DNA of 64,000 bases, from NCBI RefSeq assembly GCF_052324685.1, contig NC_135212.1:16686410-16750409 (forward strand), given 5' to 3'. The stretch comes from Brachyhypopomus gauderio (taxonomy: Eukaryota > Chordata > Actinopteri > Gymnotiformes > Hypopomidae). Positions 40,727-52,758 of the stretch are shown here, one piece after another. The position numbers were made by a program, and so were the translations under genes. Each line of letters opens with the position of its first letter. Position 1 is the first letter of the stretch. The notes below the pieces were generated by a model. That model saw nothing but the letters and a program-made list of their open reading frames with translations, did not search any database and was not told the origin of the DNA.

Positions 40727-41989
40727 TTTATATAAATATTTATAAATTGAAAATTTGAGTTTGGATCCACAAATATGACGAGAGATTCTTTATGTGTGTG
40801 TACAGTAGCAAACATGCATCTTCACCCTTGTTCAGTATTAATGGTAATTTCGGCTCATGCTAGACCTGCTGCGGGTGAACTTTGCAGAAAATATGAAAGT
40901 TTTCGCAGATGGATAAGTGGAGATCTTAACGCTCCAGTTATATTTACACTGAAGATACTAGAATTGATTTCGCTTATTCTTGCGTCAGCCGACAATCGTT
41001 TTAGTGTGTTTCCAAATACTCGGATGGCTTAGAGTAAGCGTTATTATCTGGATATATTATAGTATTCATTATTGCCATGTTTTATTTATTTATTTGGGCT
41101 TTTTATATGACGCAGTACTAAAGATGTATCAGGGTAATTCTATCAAATATTTGGTTCCTGTGAACCTTGCTAACAGATTTACATGTTCTGGGAGAAATCA
41201 TGAAGACTCCAGGACAAAGTGGATTAACTGCTAATGGGTTTAAACCCTTGAGCCAAATACCAAACAGTCCTAGACGCTTCTGCACGCTACACGGTGGTCA
41301 AACACTTGTTGCTGGTAAACGTGGAAGGTAGAATGATTTAATGACATTCAATTGGAAAATTGTCAATGTCAAACACTTTCTTACAAACGCATTGATTCAT
41401 TGTGTTTTAATCTCCTAGTTGCGAATTTAATTTGCAGAATAAATGTTTAAATTCTATTGTAGAATCTTATTCCTTTAGTCATTAGTTAACAGAATGTAGA
41501 AAATGATCCCTCCCTGTTACACTCTGATAACCTAAGCTCTGATGGCTTCTGCCGGTGGATGCGGTACGTGCTGGCAGCCAGGGTGTGTCTGTGGCTGGTA
41601 GTTTCCATGACGGGAAGCCAGGGGGTCAGGAGGAGGATGTCCTGTGTTTATGGAATAGAGTTTTACCCTCCACCCTCTCCTGGTCCTATTAGTGTAGATC
41701 CTTATTGGGCTTTAAAAGACTGTTGATTATGTAATTGCAGAATACAACTGATATCTTGTAGGATCTCAGTAAATGCTATAACTTAACATTGATGAATGAA
41801 CCAACACACATTTATAATCATTACATTTTCTCACTTTTAACAGTGGTTACTGCTGCTCTGTGAGTCATCAAATCTGGATGTAGTTTGCAGACCATACTTA
41901 TTCCTCTATTGTCACCCTTTCCCAACATGATGGATGTGAAGCTATGACTTCATGGAGTGCCCTGATGTGATCAAGCTTCTTTTGATATG
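40727..41989. other. hipk4 upstream region, nothing else recognised
   Basis: Probably holds hipk4 5' regulatory sequence. No gene-like frame with recognisable content. Confidence 0.4.
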
Positions 41990-42190
41990 GTTGTACACCA
42001 TACAGGAAACCCAACACACAGATTAGTACATTTATGTAGATGTGAGTCAATACTATGGCTGCACAATATGAACAAAACAAAAATAAATTGTGATTTTTTT
42101 TCCCTCTGATATTTACATGTAGCCTTCTGCTGTGGTAATATTGCAAAGTTCAATATTGCAAGCAAAGGTCAATATTGAATACTGAAATGA
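41990..42190 (-). repeat. Probable interspersed repeat remnant
   Basis: Contains ATGGCTGCACAATATGAACA and several copies of CAATATTG within 60 bases near 42140-42180. This resembles a widespread fish repeat with a GGGCTGCACGATATTG phrase. Decayed; boundaries are approximate. Confidence 0.4.
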
Positions 42191-45100
42191 TTGAATACAG
42201 AAAGGATATATAGCCCCAGTTAAAGGCGTTGAAGACATCCTTGGTTCCTTTCAAGAAAGGAAAGTGGTTGTTGCATGTTTTTTGTGAATTGGCAGGTGAG
42301 ATCTTTTGCACTTTTAATTACCATCCTGTCGTTTCAGTGGACAGGCATGGTGACGAGGGTGCAGACAGCAGAAACGTGGGGCTCCCTTAACCTACCTGAG
42401 CGGCAGGCTCTCGTGCTTACACACTACCTCCAGGGGCTCCGCTACATGTGCTGGTGCATTGCTGTGTTTGTGCTTGCATGCACGTGTGAGTTTAAAGGTG
42501 GGTGTGGAGCACACAGGCCACCCATGGGGATATAAGGGTGGAGGTGCGAGTGGGTTGAGCGCCAACAAATGACGCCACACAAGATTTCTATCTAGTCAGA
42601 CTTTTTGTGGTGCATGTTGTTGTGTGGGAATTTGTGCTGTGTGTTTAACCCACGCATTTAAGCTAACACAAATATTCTGTGCACTTTTAACCTGTTGTTT
42701 ACAATTTTGTCCTATTTTTATGTGCAATGTATAAGAATAATAGTATGGTAACATTTCCATCTTTCTGTTTCCTTGACATTGTCAGTGTCTGCTGTGCTGT
42801 GATTGATTTGAGGCCACAGTCATGGTCATGACCAGAATCAAACCTGCTACTGGAAAAAGATGAGACTGCAGTAAATCACTACAGCCCTGACCAAAATCAA
42901 GCCCACGTGCTGTCATTCATCATGCTGTTTATCATACTAACAAAATGGTCCAGTGAAATGTAATAATGGTTTAATTAAAGATTTCAGCACCTGTATATTG
43001 TGGTGTTAAAATGACACTAAAGGATATCTGTATTCTCTTTTAAATTTCTTTGATTTAATGTTTTCCATTGTTCTCTACATATAGGTCATGTATAAGTCAT
43101 AAGTATATGGTATATAGAGGATTACATATATTAGGTTGAAAAATTCTAGAACATTCAAAAAGATGTTTTCAGTTCATTATTGTTTTGCTATTGTACCTCT
43201 TCAAAGAATGTAGCCCACTCATTCACAGCTTTACCATTAGTCAATTAGTCCAGTACTCTCTTTTACATGGCTGTCCTTTTACCAGCCATGTCATTCAATT
43301 TGCTTAAGTACGAATGCTTTAAATAAACTATTGATTTTCATTTCACTTGAGCTGAGAGTCTGTGTCCTTGTGGGGTTTTGGTGGTGTGATTGAATTATAA
43401 AAGTCATTAAACTCTGCTTAGGATTAGTGTTTCAAATACAACACGAGACGTGATTTTGTGAATTTTCAACTTTTGAAGGGTTAGCAGTGTCCATGTACTA
43501 TTGTATCTGGCGTTGATTTTGGACAGTGGGACCCAAGAGACTGATTCTGTATTTTGCAGATTTGGATGAGTTGGACAGAGTGATATTGCCGGTCCAGCTG
43601 TTCCACAGGGTCTATGAATACATCTAGTCCTCTTCTATTTGCATGTTGGGGCACCTAAAGCCCTGTAGGGAATAAAGCTGGGGGGAATATATACAAAATA
43701 AAGGTTTGCTACTTGTATTCTAGTAAAATATCTTAACATCATAGTCAACTACAACATTCTTGAGGGCATAGGATAACCTCTTTTAGCTTTTTGTAAAGTT
43801 TATAATTGTTTCTATCACATCTAATATTCACCCAGTTGTGGAGGTACTCTGCAGCTATAGTTTATTTATGCATGTGTGAGGGACAGTGTTTTTCTTTGGA
43901 TTGTTGGAACTGAGCTCTGTCTGACAGAAGGTCCAGGGTCTGTTTTCACTAAGCTGGGTAGCAAGACCCTACAGGACCAGGGCTAAAGTGTCCGGTCAGG
44001 CAAACAAAAGATGGGGGCTTAAGCAGGGTTACAATTTGCTGACTCGTCCTTCTAGCAAAGGCCCATCATCCTATTGTCTCTCCCGATCCCAAATCTATTC
44101 TTGTTTTTCTCTTCCATCACTCAGTTCCTATGTGACCCCGCCCTCTTCCACCACCATGTTCTCTCTAAGCTATGAGCTACCGTCTGCCTTGTTGTCCATC
44201 ACTGCAGTGGGCTTCAGGCCATCTCATGCATGCTTGCTCCAGCTAGTCTGCTGACACCCAGAGTCCCTCCACTGGCACACATAATGTCGTCTGAATAATG
44301 GCCTAGTGCTTACCTGTGCTCATGCTCTGAACTAGGTTGAGTAAAGACACGGAAAGTTCTTCGGTCTGTCTCCCTCAGCCATGTGTGAATGTCTGCGAGG
44401 GGTCACCTGTGTCACCTGTGTCACCTGGACTCCTTCTTCCTTTGTAGGTGAGTTTGGATGTTAGTCTTCCCTGCTCCACTATGCAGTCTGCTGTTTCTAA
44501 TGTGTTTGCTGAGCCATAGATGATGCAGCACAGATAACATAAACTATACAATATATGGTATCTTTTCACGTTATGATAGCTTTTCATCCTGGTGAAGTAT
44601 TATGCATTTAAACATAAATGCTTACTGTATATCCTGTATATCCTGATAAACTGTGAGTAGTATGAATAGATTTGTATCCTGAAACATATACATGTAAATA
44701 TATGAAACATGTTGGTTCAAAGTATAAAACCGAAGGAGAACACCACTTCTCTGTCTTTTTGGTGTTATTAGGGAAATTGCTTTTTAAAAGGTACGGTGCT
44801 GCTAGTGCTCATCCATGTTGTCCTTGACTGGAGTTGGGTGTGGGCCCATCTATTTTCCCCCTTAGATTTGTTCCTATCTAAGTCTATGGGCAGTTCCCTA
44901 ATCTGCCTACTCTGTCTGTAAATAAAAGCTGTTGGGGTCAGTGGGAGAAGGGAAATATGTCTACATTGTTCTGGTAGAGGTATGATACATTCAGACAAGA
45001 ATATTCTAGAAAGAAATACATGGGGTCTGTACATGCTTAACTGTGTCTCCAACTTACTTCCTGGAAATATCTGACCTTGGAGATACAGTAGAGACATTCA

Positions 45101-48100
45101 ATGTTTTTATCACATAGGTTTGTTTATCTGAGTAGAAGTACACACATACCATGTGATTCAGAGCAAAGTGGTATTTTTGGTCAATTGCATTGAAAAAAAT
45201 GTTTATTTAATTCTAGTGCATTAAGATGCATACAGATACTTAATAATGTGTTTGTTCACAGAGAGTCATGTGATTTCTTGCGAGTCCTACTGTCACATGA
45301 TGTCTTTTGTCTCCACATCTAGACTTGCAGTCTAGAGTCTTGGCTGTCTAATCCCTGGCACAGATGACATCCCACCATGTGCCTAGGAACTTTAATTCAC
45401 ATAACCGCCTGTGTTATCCGGTGAACCAGAGCAAAACCAATTTTTATGTCTTGGAATGAAAAGAGTTTCAGTAAAGCATGGAGATGTTGTATGGCATGTG
45501 TGGCTGGCCTGGAGAGGTGCGCTATTTAGCACCAGAGCATGTCTGTCATTCAGTGAACTAAAGAACTTTAGCCATTAGCCATTGGGACTGACCAGGCATT
45601 TCATAAGTATTCTGTTTCAGGATGGGCTCTGTGCCTACAGAAACTGATAGAACACACCCTAAGACTGGACAGCTCACACTGAACGCACTTGGCAGTGTTC
45701 AGCAAAAACATGCAAGTGTTAAGCCCAAAACAGCAGCTGATGGACCCCAAAAAAGCTATGTTAAACCATAAAGCACATGGTGTTGTTTTTATTTTTGTCT
45801 CCAAGGCCTAAAAATAGCTGCTGTTATCTTCACTTTGCTCTCATGGACTAGAACCCAGGTGATTTAAAATTGGTGCATTATTGACTCATCAGAGAATTTC
45901 AGTAAGGTTTGCAAGACTAAAAGTCAGCCTCTTGTTTATGTCATGCTAGTGGACTATTTATATGTCAGTAAGAGTGTACACTCTGACAAGATCTTGTCCA
46001 AGTGAGATCCTTCGCCCTTCTCAGTTCCCCTTCCCACCCTTGCTCCCTCCCTAGAAGGGGCATCCCACAGTCTTCATCCAATTGGCTTGCTCAGTGCCTG
46101 CCCCAAGAGAGGCTGTCAGACTAGTCTAGATTAGCCAGCATGAGCTCTGTTAGGGAGCAGGCTGGCTGGAAGCAGAGGGCACAGAGTAAGAGTGTATGAA
46201 TTAGGATTTGACTCCATTTCTGCAGAAAGATTTTTCTACCATTTCATTTGGTGGGGGAAGAATTGATTAAGGTAGGTACCAGATAGTTATATTTTCTCAG
46301 ATGTTCCTGGAAAGGTTGCTTCTTCTTGGAGTTTTGTTCTTCTCTCAGCACTGACTCCATTAAGAGGACAGCTTAATAACTCTTACTGGGCCAACATCTC
46401 TGCTATTGCAAGTGTAGCTGATGTGGGCAATCACTTAACCAATCTGACAAACCTCACCTCAGTGGTCTGTACTGACTCGGTAAATGAACAATTAATTGCA
46501 CATCAATGTATGTAGTCATTAAAAAACTGAATCATCTGCCACTATATGAACTTTTCCAGGAGAGCCCTTGGTAAGCTTTTTGTCATTATAAGAGAGCATT
46601 TTTACATTAAACATTTTGATTTAAAATCTAATTAAAATTTTTGGTGTTCACATAGAGGTTTTTTGGGTCTTGAAACAATTATGTTTCATAACCCTTGGAT
46701 ACACCTAGCAGTTACCATTCCTGCTCTATTGCACACAATCAATAATGTAGAATATCTGGTACTGGTGTGCTGGAAGCTAGAATAAAGAAAAATGTCTTTT
46801 TGAAGATAAGGTTGGGAAGCAATGAATGAAATATTAAATGTAACTTGAAGTGTTCAGTGTTCTCTTCTTAGCTCAGATTACCATTTTTCGGCTTAACTGG
46901 ATATTGATTAGAGTGTTGATAAGAGAAATGAGTGCTTTAGTAAGCTTTACTTACTATATTCTGTAAACCTTGTTGAAAATTGACTACAACAGTGGCAGTT
47001 GCCCACATGTGCACAGAACATTTTGGAACTTCTTTGTACACTACTACCGTCATTCACACATTTGACCTGGGTTCCAAGTACACAGACTTGTGTGTGTTGT
47101 GTGTATGTGTGAACGCATGTGATTGTGTGTGTGAGCTGTATCTAAATTAGGCCTACAGAGGGGCAACAGCTGCAGTCTCTGGTCATAAGACCCGAGTCTC
47201 AGGCTCCTGTTTAGGTTCCAGCATGCCATAACAAAGATAGCACTGTGTGGTGAAACACGGGAGACCAGGGTGTGTTCCTACTCTCTGAGAACAAACAGTG
47301 GATTAGCTTAATACTGCTAGCACATTGGTTTTTATTTAGAATATCGATATGCCTTAGCCAGACACTGATGCAGAAGATGAGCATGAATAAAACATGAAAC
47401 AGCTACTCGCGTCCTATAAGAATGACAACTTATAGAAATGTCATTAGTGTGCTGGGAAGTGCTTAATGTCTCCTGTTGCTGTTTGTAAGGTGCTTCAGGA
47501 AGCATATTATGTGCTTGTGGCATATTGTTCTAAGGTGAAAATCAGTGAAGGGACATTTAGAGCCAATACTTGTTGAGAGTCTGTAGATGTTGACGCTATG
47601 TAGGAATGCCTCGTAGTGACCCCTCTCCATTATATAAATTGCAATAGGAGTAAATCACACATTACTACAAGGTTCAGCGCTGCAGTGTACACTGCCCTTT
47701 TAATTTGTATGAAATGAGGAAGAGTAGAAATGTTTTCTGATGTTTTGAATCTTATTTCACCTTTAGTGAGGATTCATGTCTTTGGTTATTCTCATAAAAT
47801 ATATATATAAAAATTATGTAATAAGTAATTAAGTAATAATTAAGAATCAACATGCAGTTTTTGTAATCCAAGACCATGGAAGCTTCAATGACAAGATCAC
47901 AAACCCAATAAATGAATGAAAGTAAATCAGAAAAAAGGGTTAGAGTAGCTTGTAAATACAGAATTAAAATTTTCAGACTTGAAAGGGGTATATGTATTCC
48001 AGGAGTATGTACAACACAGAAACAGTGTTTACACAAATACAGTGAGTTTACCATAACCAATTCCTTTGAGGAACAGTATCTGTTAGTGATTTTAGTTCCC

Positions 48101-49079
48101 CAGATTCACTTAAATCAAGGTATTTACCACAATGTTACCATCTAACTTGCACTGAGGAGTACCTGTCTGCTCTCTCACTTTACCTCTACATACAGTTTGA
48201 ATTATAAAGTCACATTCAAATATTTTCACAATTAAGAAATTCCAAAGGATTTTTCACAACATTTGTGGTTTTTGAAGGCAGTGTGATTGGAAACTGTTAC
48301 TCTTTGAAGGTCACCACACTTTACTAAACTATTCTAAGATACATGTACACACATACATTTAAAATGTGACATTTTCTGCTGGCACCCCAGGAGAGACTGT
48401 CCATGATGAAAGACCACTGTAATTATAGTAAATTTTTTAATCTAAAATTGTAATCTTGTGACTGTTACATGACAATTATAAAACAAACAACTTAAAAACA
48501 CGATTGTGTATATTGTGTGCAGTTCCACAGTATAATCATTATAATACCATTATCATTATAATCGTTTTGAGAAGTCTAGTATTGTCGGCGGGAGCCCGTC
48601 TTATTCCTGTCTCACAAAGTGAGAATTGACAACAACCAACAGTTTTACTTTGAGCCTTTTACTCTGAGCCTCTGAGACATTTACTCTGAGCCTTTGAGAC
48701 ATTTACTCTGAGCCTCTGAGACATTTACTCTGAGCCTTTGAGACATTTACTTTGAGCCTTAGATACATTTACTCTGAGCCTCTGAGACATTTACTCTGAG
48801 CCTCTGAGACATTGGCTTGTTTACATGAGTCAGGACAGCAGCCAGTGTGGTATTGTTTACATCAGACTGCAGAGTCTGATGACACACTGTGTGTGTGCTT
48901 ACGCTGGTCATACACCAAGGTCAGGAACAAGAAACTGAACTACGTTTGTTCACAGTTATCAGCCTCTTTGACAGTGCCTATTCTTATCCTCACTGGACTT
49001 GTGACCATGAATTCTACACCAGTTAAATTAGTCTTATTAAATCTGCTACCCTAGATTAGTTATTAGTGAATGAGTTTTA
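42191..49079. other. Gene-free interval between hipk4 and prx
   Basis: No gene is supported. Two segments could be exons but match nothing known to me: 42338-42497 (acceptor tttcag, donor gtgggt, 53 open codons plus one base) and 46349-46480 (acceptor ctctcag, weak donor gtaaat). A 22-base minisatellite lies at 48642-48813. The rest is AT-rich without structure I can name. Confidence 0.5.
48642..48813 (+). repeat. Minisatellite, about 8 units of 22 bp
   Basis: The unit is ACTCTGAGCCTCTGAGACATTT with minor variants (CTTTGAGACA; TTAGATACA in one unit). The period of 22 is clear from successive ACTCTGAGCC starts at 48661 and 48683. Confidence 0.95.
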
Positions 49080-49262
49080 ACTGTGCACTGTCATTGTATG
49101 TTTGAACCTGATCAATTGCTCTGAAATTAGGGTGTACAATGAAAGGTCTCAGTCACCTATCAGCAAGCAGGCAACACTGAATGCATAGCAGAGCCAGGAT
49201 TAAAACCCACAACCTTCCAACTGATGGTCCAAAATCCTACCCAGTAGGGTGCCACTGCCCAC
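49080..49262 (-). mobile_element. Possible diverged tRNA-derived SINE
   Basis: On the minus strand a tRNA-like head reads GGCAGTGGCACCCTACTGGG, then GTTGTGGGTTTTAATCCTGG, near a B box GGTTYRANTCC with one mismatch. A decayed tail follows. Its family seems different from the copies at 11.4, 14.1 and 32.1 kb. Confidence 0.5.
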
Positions 49263-50754
49263 TAAGTATGTTTAAAAAGTGCAGTTGGCTCACTTACACA
49301 AGCAAGCGCTGAACAGTTAATGGCTTACTGGCTAGAAGGCAGATGTGGGTCAGGGCAGTCGGAGACTATATAAAGATTAGCTATGACCTCCAGCATTCCT
49401 GCTGTCCCTCATCTGGGTGCAGCATCACATGGGTGCAGCTGCCTCTTTCAGTCTGTCAGATATACATGCACACACTGGACAACCATGTGTAAACAGATTC
49501 TCATGGCTGTGTGATCAGACTCATCACTGTGTCTTTCACTTAGAAGGTATCTGCACAAGAAAAGAAATGTACTGTTGGACAGCAACATACTATCAAACTC
49601 CAAAAGATGAATGCTAATGTATGACGTGTCATGTCCACCATTTTCCTTGCAGCACACTGTGTGCAGAATGTTTCCTACTAAGGTGAAAGATATCAAGTTC
49701 AGCACACCTGGTGTTCAGCTTCACCAACAGGTTCTTCAACGTGGAGCTCATTAAACATTATAGCTCTGCGATACATGGGTCTGTTAATGCCAGTAATGTT
49801 CATAAGGGTGGGACAGTTACCTGATACTGTCTCCATGTGTGGAATGAGAAATACTCAGAGGGGGAACCTCCGTCCTCATGGATATGTGATAGCAACCTGA
49901 TCCATGGCAGGCAACAGGGTGTGGCACTACATTCTCCTTAGTGGCACAGACCAAAGAACAGCACATATGTAGAATAGTTGAGAAACCAGAGATGAGCTGA
50001 GGTTCAAAGGTCATTCATTTTAAAAGTGGTACAATTGAACTATTGATGTTTGTCATGAAACAAATGACAAACCTGATTAAACAAACCTAATATTACATTT
50101 TAGGTTCTGTACATTAATGGTCAACATTTATAATCATCAGTAAGTATGTAGAGATTAGGGTTAGAGAGTGGCAATTAATGTCTGGAATTGTGTCAATTTG
50201 AGTTATGGCCAGGCAGTGTTACAAAATGAATGATTCAGAAATCATAGAGGTACACAGATTTCTTCACTCAAATTGAATCATTATTTTTAACATCTGAATA
50301 CATTTACATTTATTTATATGGTCCATATTTTTGGGGTTTTTTTGTAATTTTGGGGGGTACAGATAATTATTATTACCGGTATTTTAAATCTTTCTTCTTC
50401 TTAATCACTGTCTGTGATTTGACATTGCAGTCAATAAACAATTGGACACTGTGTTTTGGTTCTAAACTCCAGCACATTTGATATGATGTAAAGTATTGAA
50501 GTACTGATGTAAAGAAGAGTATTGATGCTGTGTTGTTTCACCATTAATGCCTTTTGCTTTGGATCATGTTCAGTTCTGTTTTTTACACCCCACACTTTAT
50601 ACTTAACTCCTTCATGCTGGTACAAGCTAATTTTCATACCATCTGTCAAAACAGACCTAGATACCGTCATATTCTTTTAAATATGGAATATAGGCTTTCT
50701 GTGCCTATATTCGGTTACTTTCTTATCTAAGGAAAGAAAACAATATAGAGAAAA
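49263..50754. other. Intergenic, nothing recognised
   Basis: AT-rich with no gene-like frame or recognisable repeat. Confidence 0.4.
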
Positions 50755-52030
50755 CAAAATTATTGGTAGTAAAGTGCAAGTGTAGAATGGCTGCTACAGG
50801 CTACATGACGTCCAATTCCTTGAAAGGGGGCACATGAGAGATATTTGCTTATGTCAAACTCAGAAGAGTACAAGATATGTTGCTTGGAGGAAGCACTCAC
50901 TGCAACTGCATCTCCTGTAACTGAACATAACTGCATCTCTGGTTCCTGCTGGTTAATAGCTAGATTCAACTCCTTCAGCCTAATAGCTATGGTTCAATCA
51001 AAGTCTCCCGGAGGACCAGCTGCTGGTGGAGAAATGGTTAGATGAATATCAGGTGAAGGTCCAGATGAAGGCACTGTAGCCTCCACCACAGACAATACAT
51101 CGTCATTCCCCACAGCAACTCCAGCACTGTCCACCCCATGCAACACAGCTGCCAGGGCCAAAACAGGGCTCCCTGAATCAGGGGACACAGGCAACCTCCA
51201 GTCTTCATGCAGCTTCACAAGAATCACCTCCCTAATCTCTGCCATTCTCACAGAAAGTGCCACAGCTATATTAGAAAACTCAGCCATCACCAAGTCATCC
51301 TTTCTACACTGCACCAATGCCCCAACAGATGGAGGCAACACAAACCTCTCCAAATCATACTCTATCCCAATACAAAAGGGAAACAAACCAAACACCCCCC
51401 CCACACACACACCAAAAAGCTTAGGATGAGCCCAAATGTTTTTACAGAAGAGAAAATAAAATAATTGGTAGTAAAGTGTGAGTGTATAAGTAACCACACT
51501 AGAATGATTTACAAGTAGGTAGCCTATAAACAAAAAGCCATCTTTCCAGGAGCAAGTCACGCCAAAGCAAAAAACCAAATCCACCCTGATTCCTCCCATA
51601 AAACTAACTTGCATAAACAAACCATTTAAAAAAATCAAACAAAGGACAGGCAACTATCCTAACTCCCTAGCTAAATCAAAACAGGAGACTTACCTTATGG
51701 CACTTACCCCCTTCCAGCACAATAATAATAAATGAAGACACAGTATACACATAGCATATCAAACCTGAATCAAACACGCAGAGCTAAGGTTGCAGGTTGC
51801 ACTACAATGTACTAGTAAGCACACAACCTGCACACAACCACCAGACAATTAGCCCAAACAAAGGACCTCTCTCTACCCCTCTGCTCTCTTCTAGATTTTT
51901 GCCACCTCTCTTAGTAACTTCCTGAATGGGCTTTGCCGGCAGCCCCCAGGATCAGCTCTAGGGACATGGAGGTATCGACAAACAGGCAGACACAAGAAAC
52001 ACACACAGCTAAGGCAAGACACGGTCAAAC
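50755..52030. repeat. Unclassified repeat-like segment with flanking direct repeats
   Basis: A phrase ATTGGTAGTAAAGTGCAAGT followed by GTAGAATGG occurs at about 50760-50790. A close copy with a 16-base insertion is at about 51462-51507. Between them the minus strand (51653-50994) is open for 219 codons, with a stretch VRMAEIREVILVKLHEDWR that looks protein-like. I do not recognise it; a decayed retroelement ORF is my best guess. Confidence 0.35.
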
Positions 52031-52758
52031 TACTACACTAAAGAACAAATAAGCAAACAAACAGCCAAGCATCGCAAGATCTTTTCATGACTTAAATTTG
52101 CAAATTTGTCTGCCAAAAATGTGTAAATTACATTTGCATAACACTTGCAAAAGGTTTGGCAGCAAACCTGGCTTCATTAGATAGAATGTATTTGTAGCAA
52201 CCCTTGGATCCAAAAGAGAGTCTCGACAGGTGCTTAGGTTTCCTTTATTTTTGCTCGTAATAGCATCAATTTAATCCGTTCATTTCTCCTCATGGATAAA
52301 ATACAGACATACTTGACCTTCACTCAAATACCAACAATCACATACACAAACGTATAAACTACACACATACCTGGCTGCGCTCACCAAGGAATGCAAGTAC
52401 ACAATGCAATAATCCTTAATCTGCCATTAAGCACAAGTGTTGATATTAAAAATTAATCTAACAAATTCAAACTCAAGGACAATCATGGTCCTTTACAGCA
52501 TTTAAAATGACTTCAATATGATTCAGTATGATTAAGTTAAAATACAGTTGAAAATTCCCTTGAAACACAACATTTTCCACCTGCTAGTCATTGTGTAATA
52601 TGCTAGAGTAGAGCCTTATTCTTGACTTATTTTTGCTAAAAAATAATAATGGTTACAACTTGTTTTTCTATTCATGTATTTTATTGTATTGTTTTGATGT
52701 TTGGGATTATACTTGAATGAATGATCTCATGTGATCATATAGCATTCTCTGTTTTCAG
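52031..52758. other. AT-rich flank before prx exons
   Basis: Nothing recognised. It ends in the ttttcag acceptor of the candidate exon at 52759. Confidence 0.4.

Noticed and set aside
40542..40727. Cys-Val-rich N-terminal extension of hipk4
   Set aside because: It arises from the upstream CA repeat staying in frame. The start at 40541 aligns with the HIPK4 family N-terminus.
46349..46480. Exon-like segment with N-glycosylation-rich translation
   Set aside because: The donor (gtaaat) is weak, there is no partner exon or homology, and one open segment of this size is expected by chance in 12 kb.
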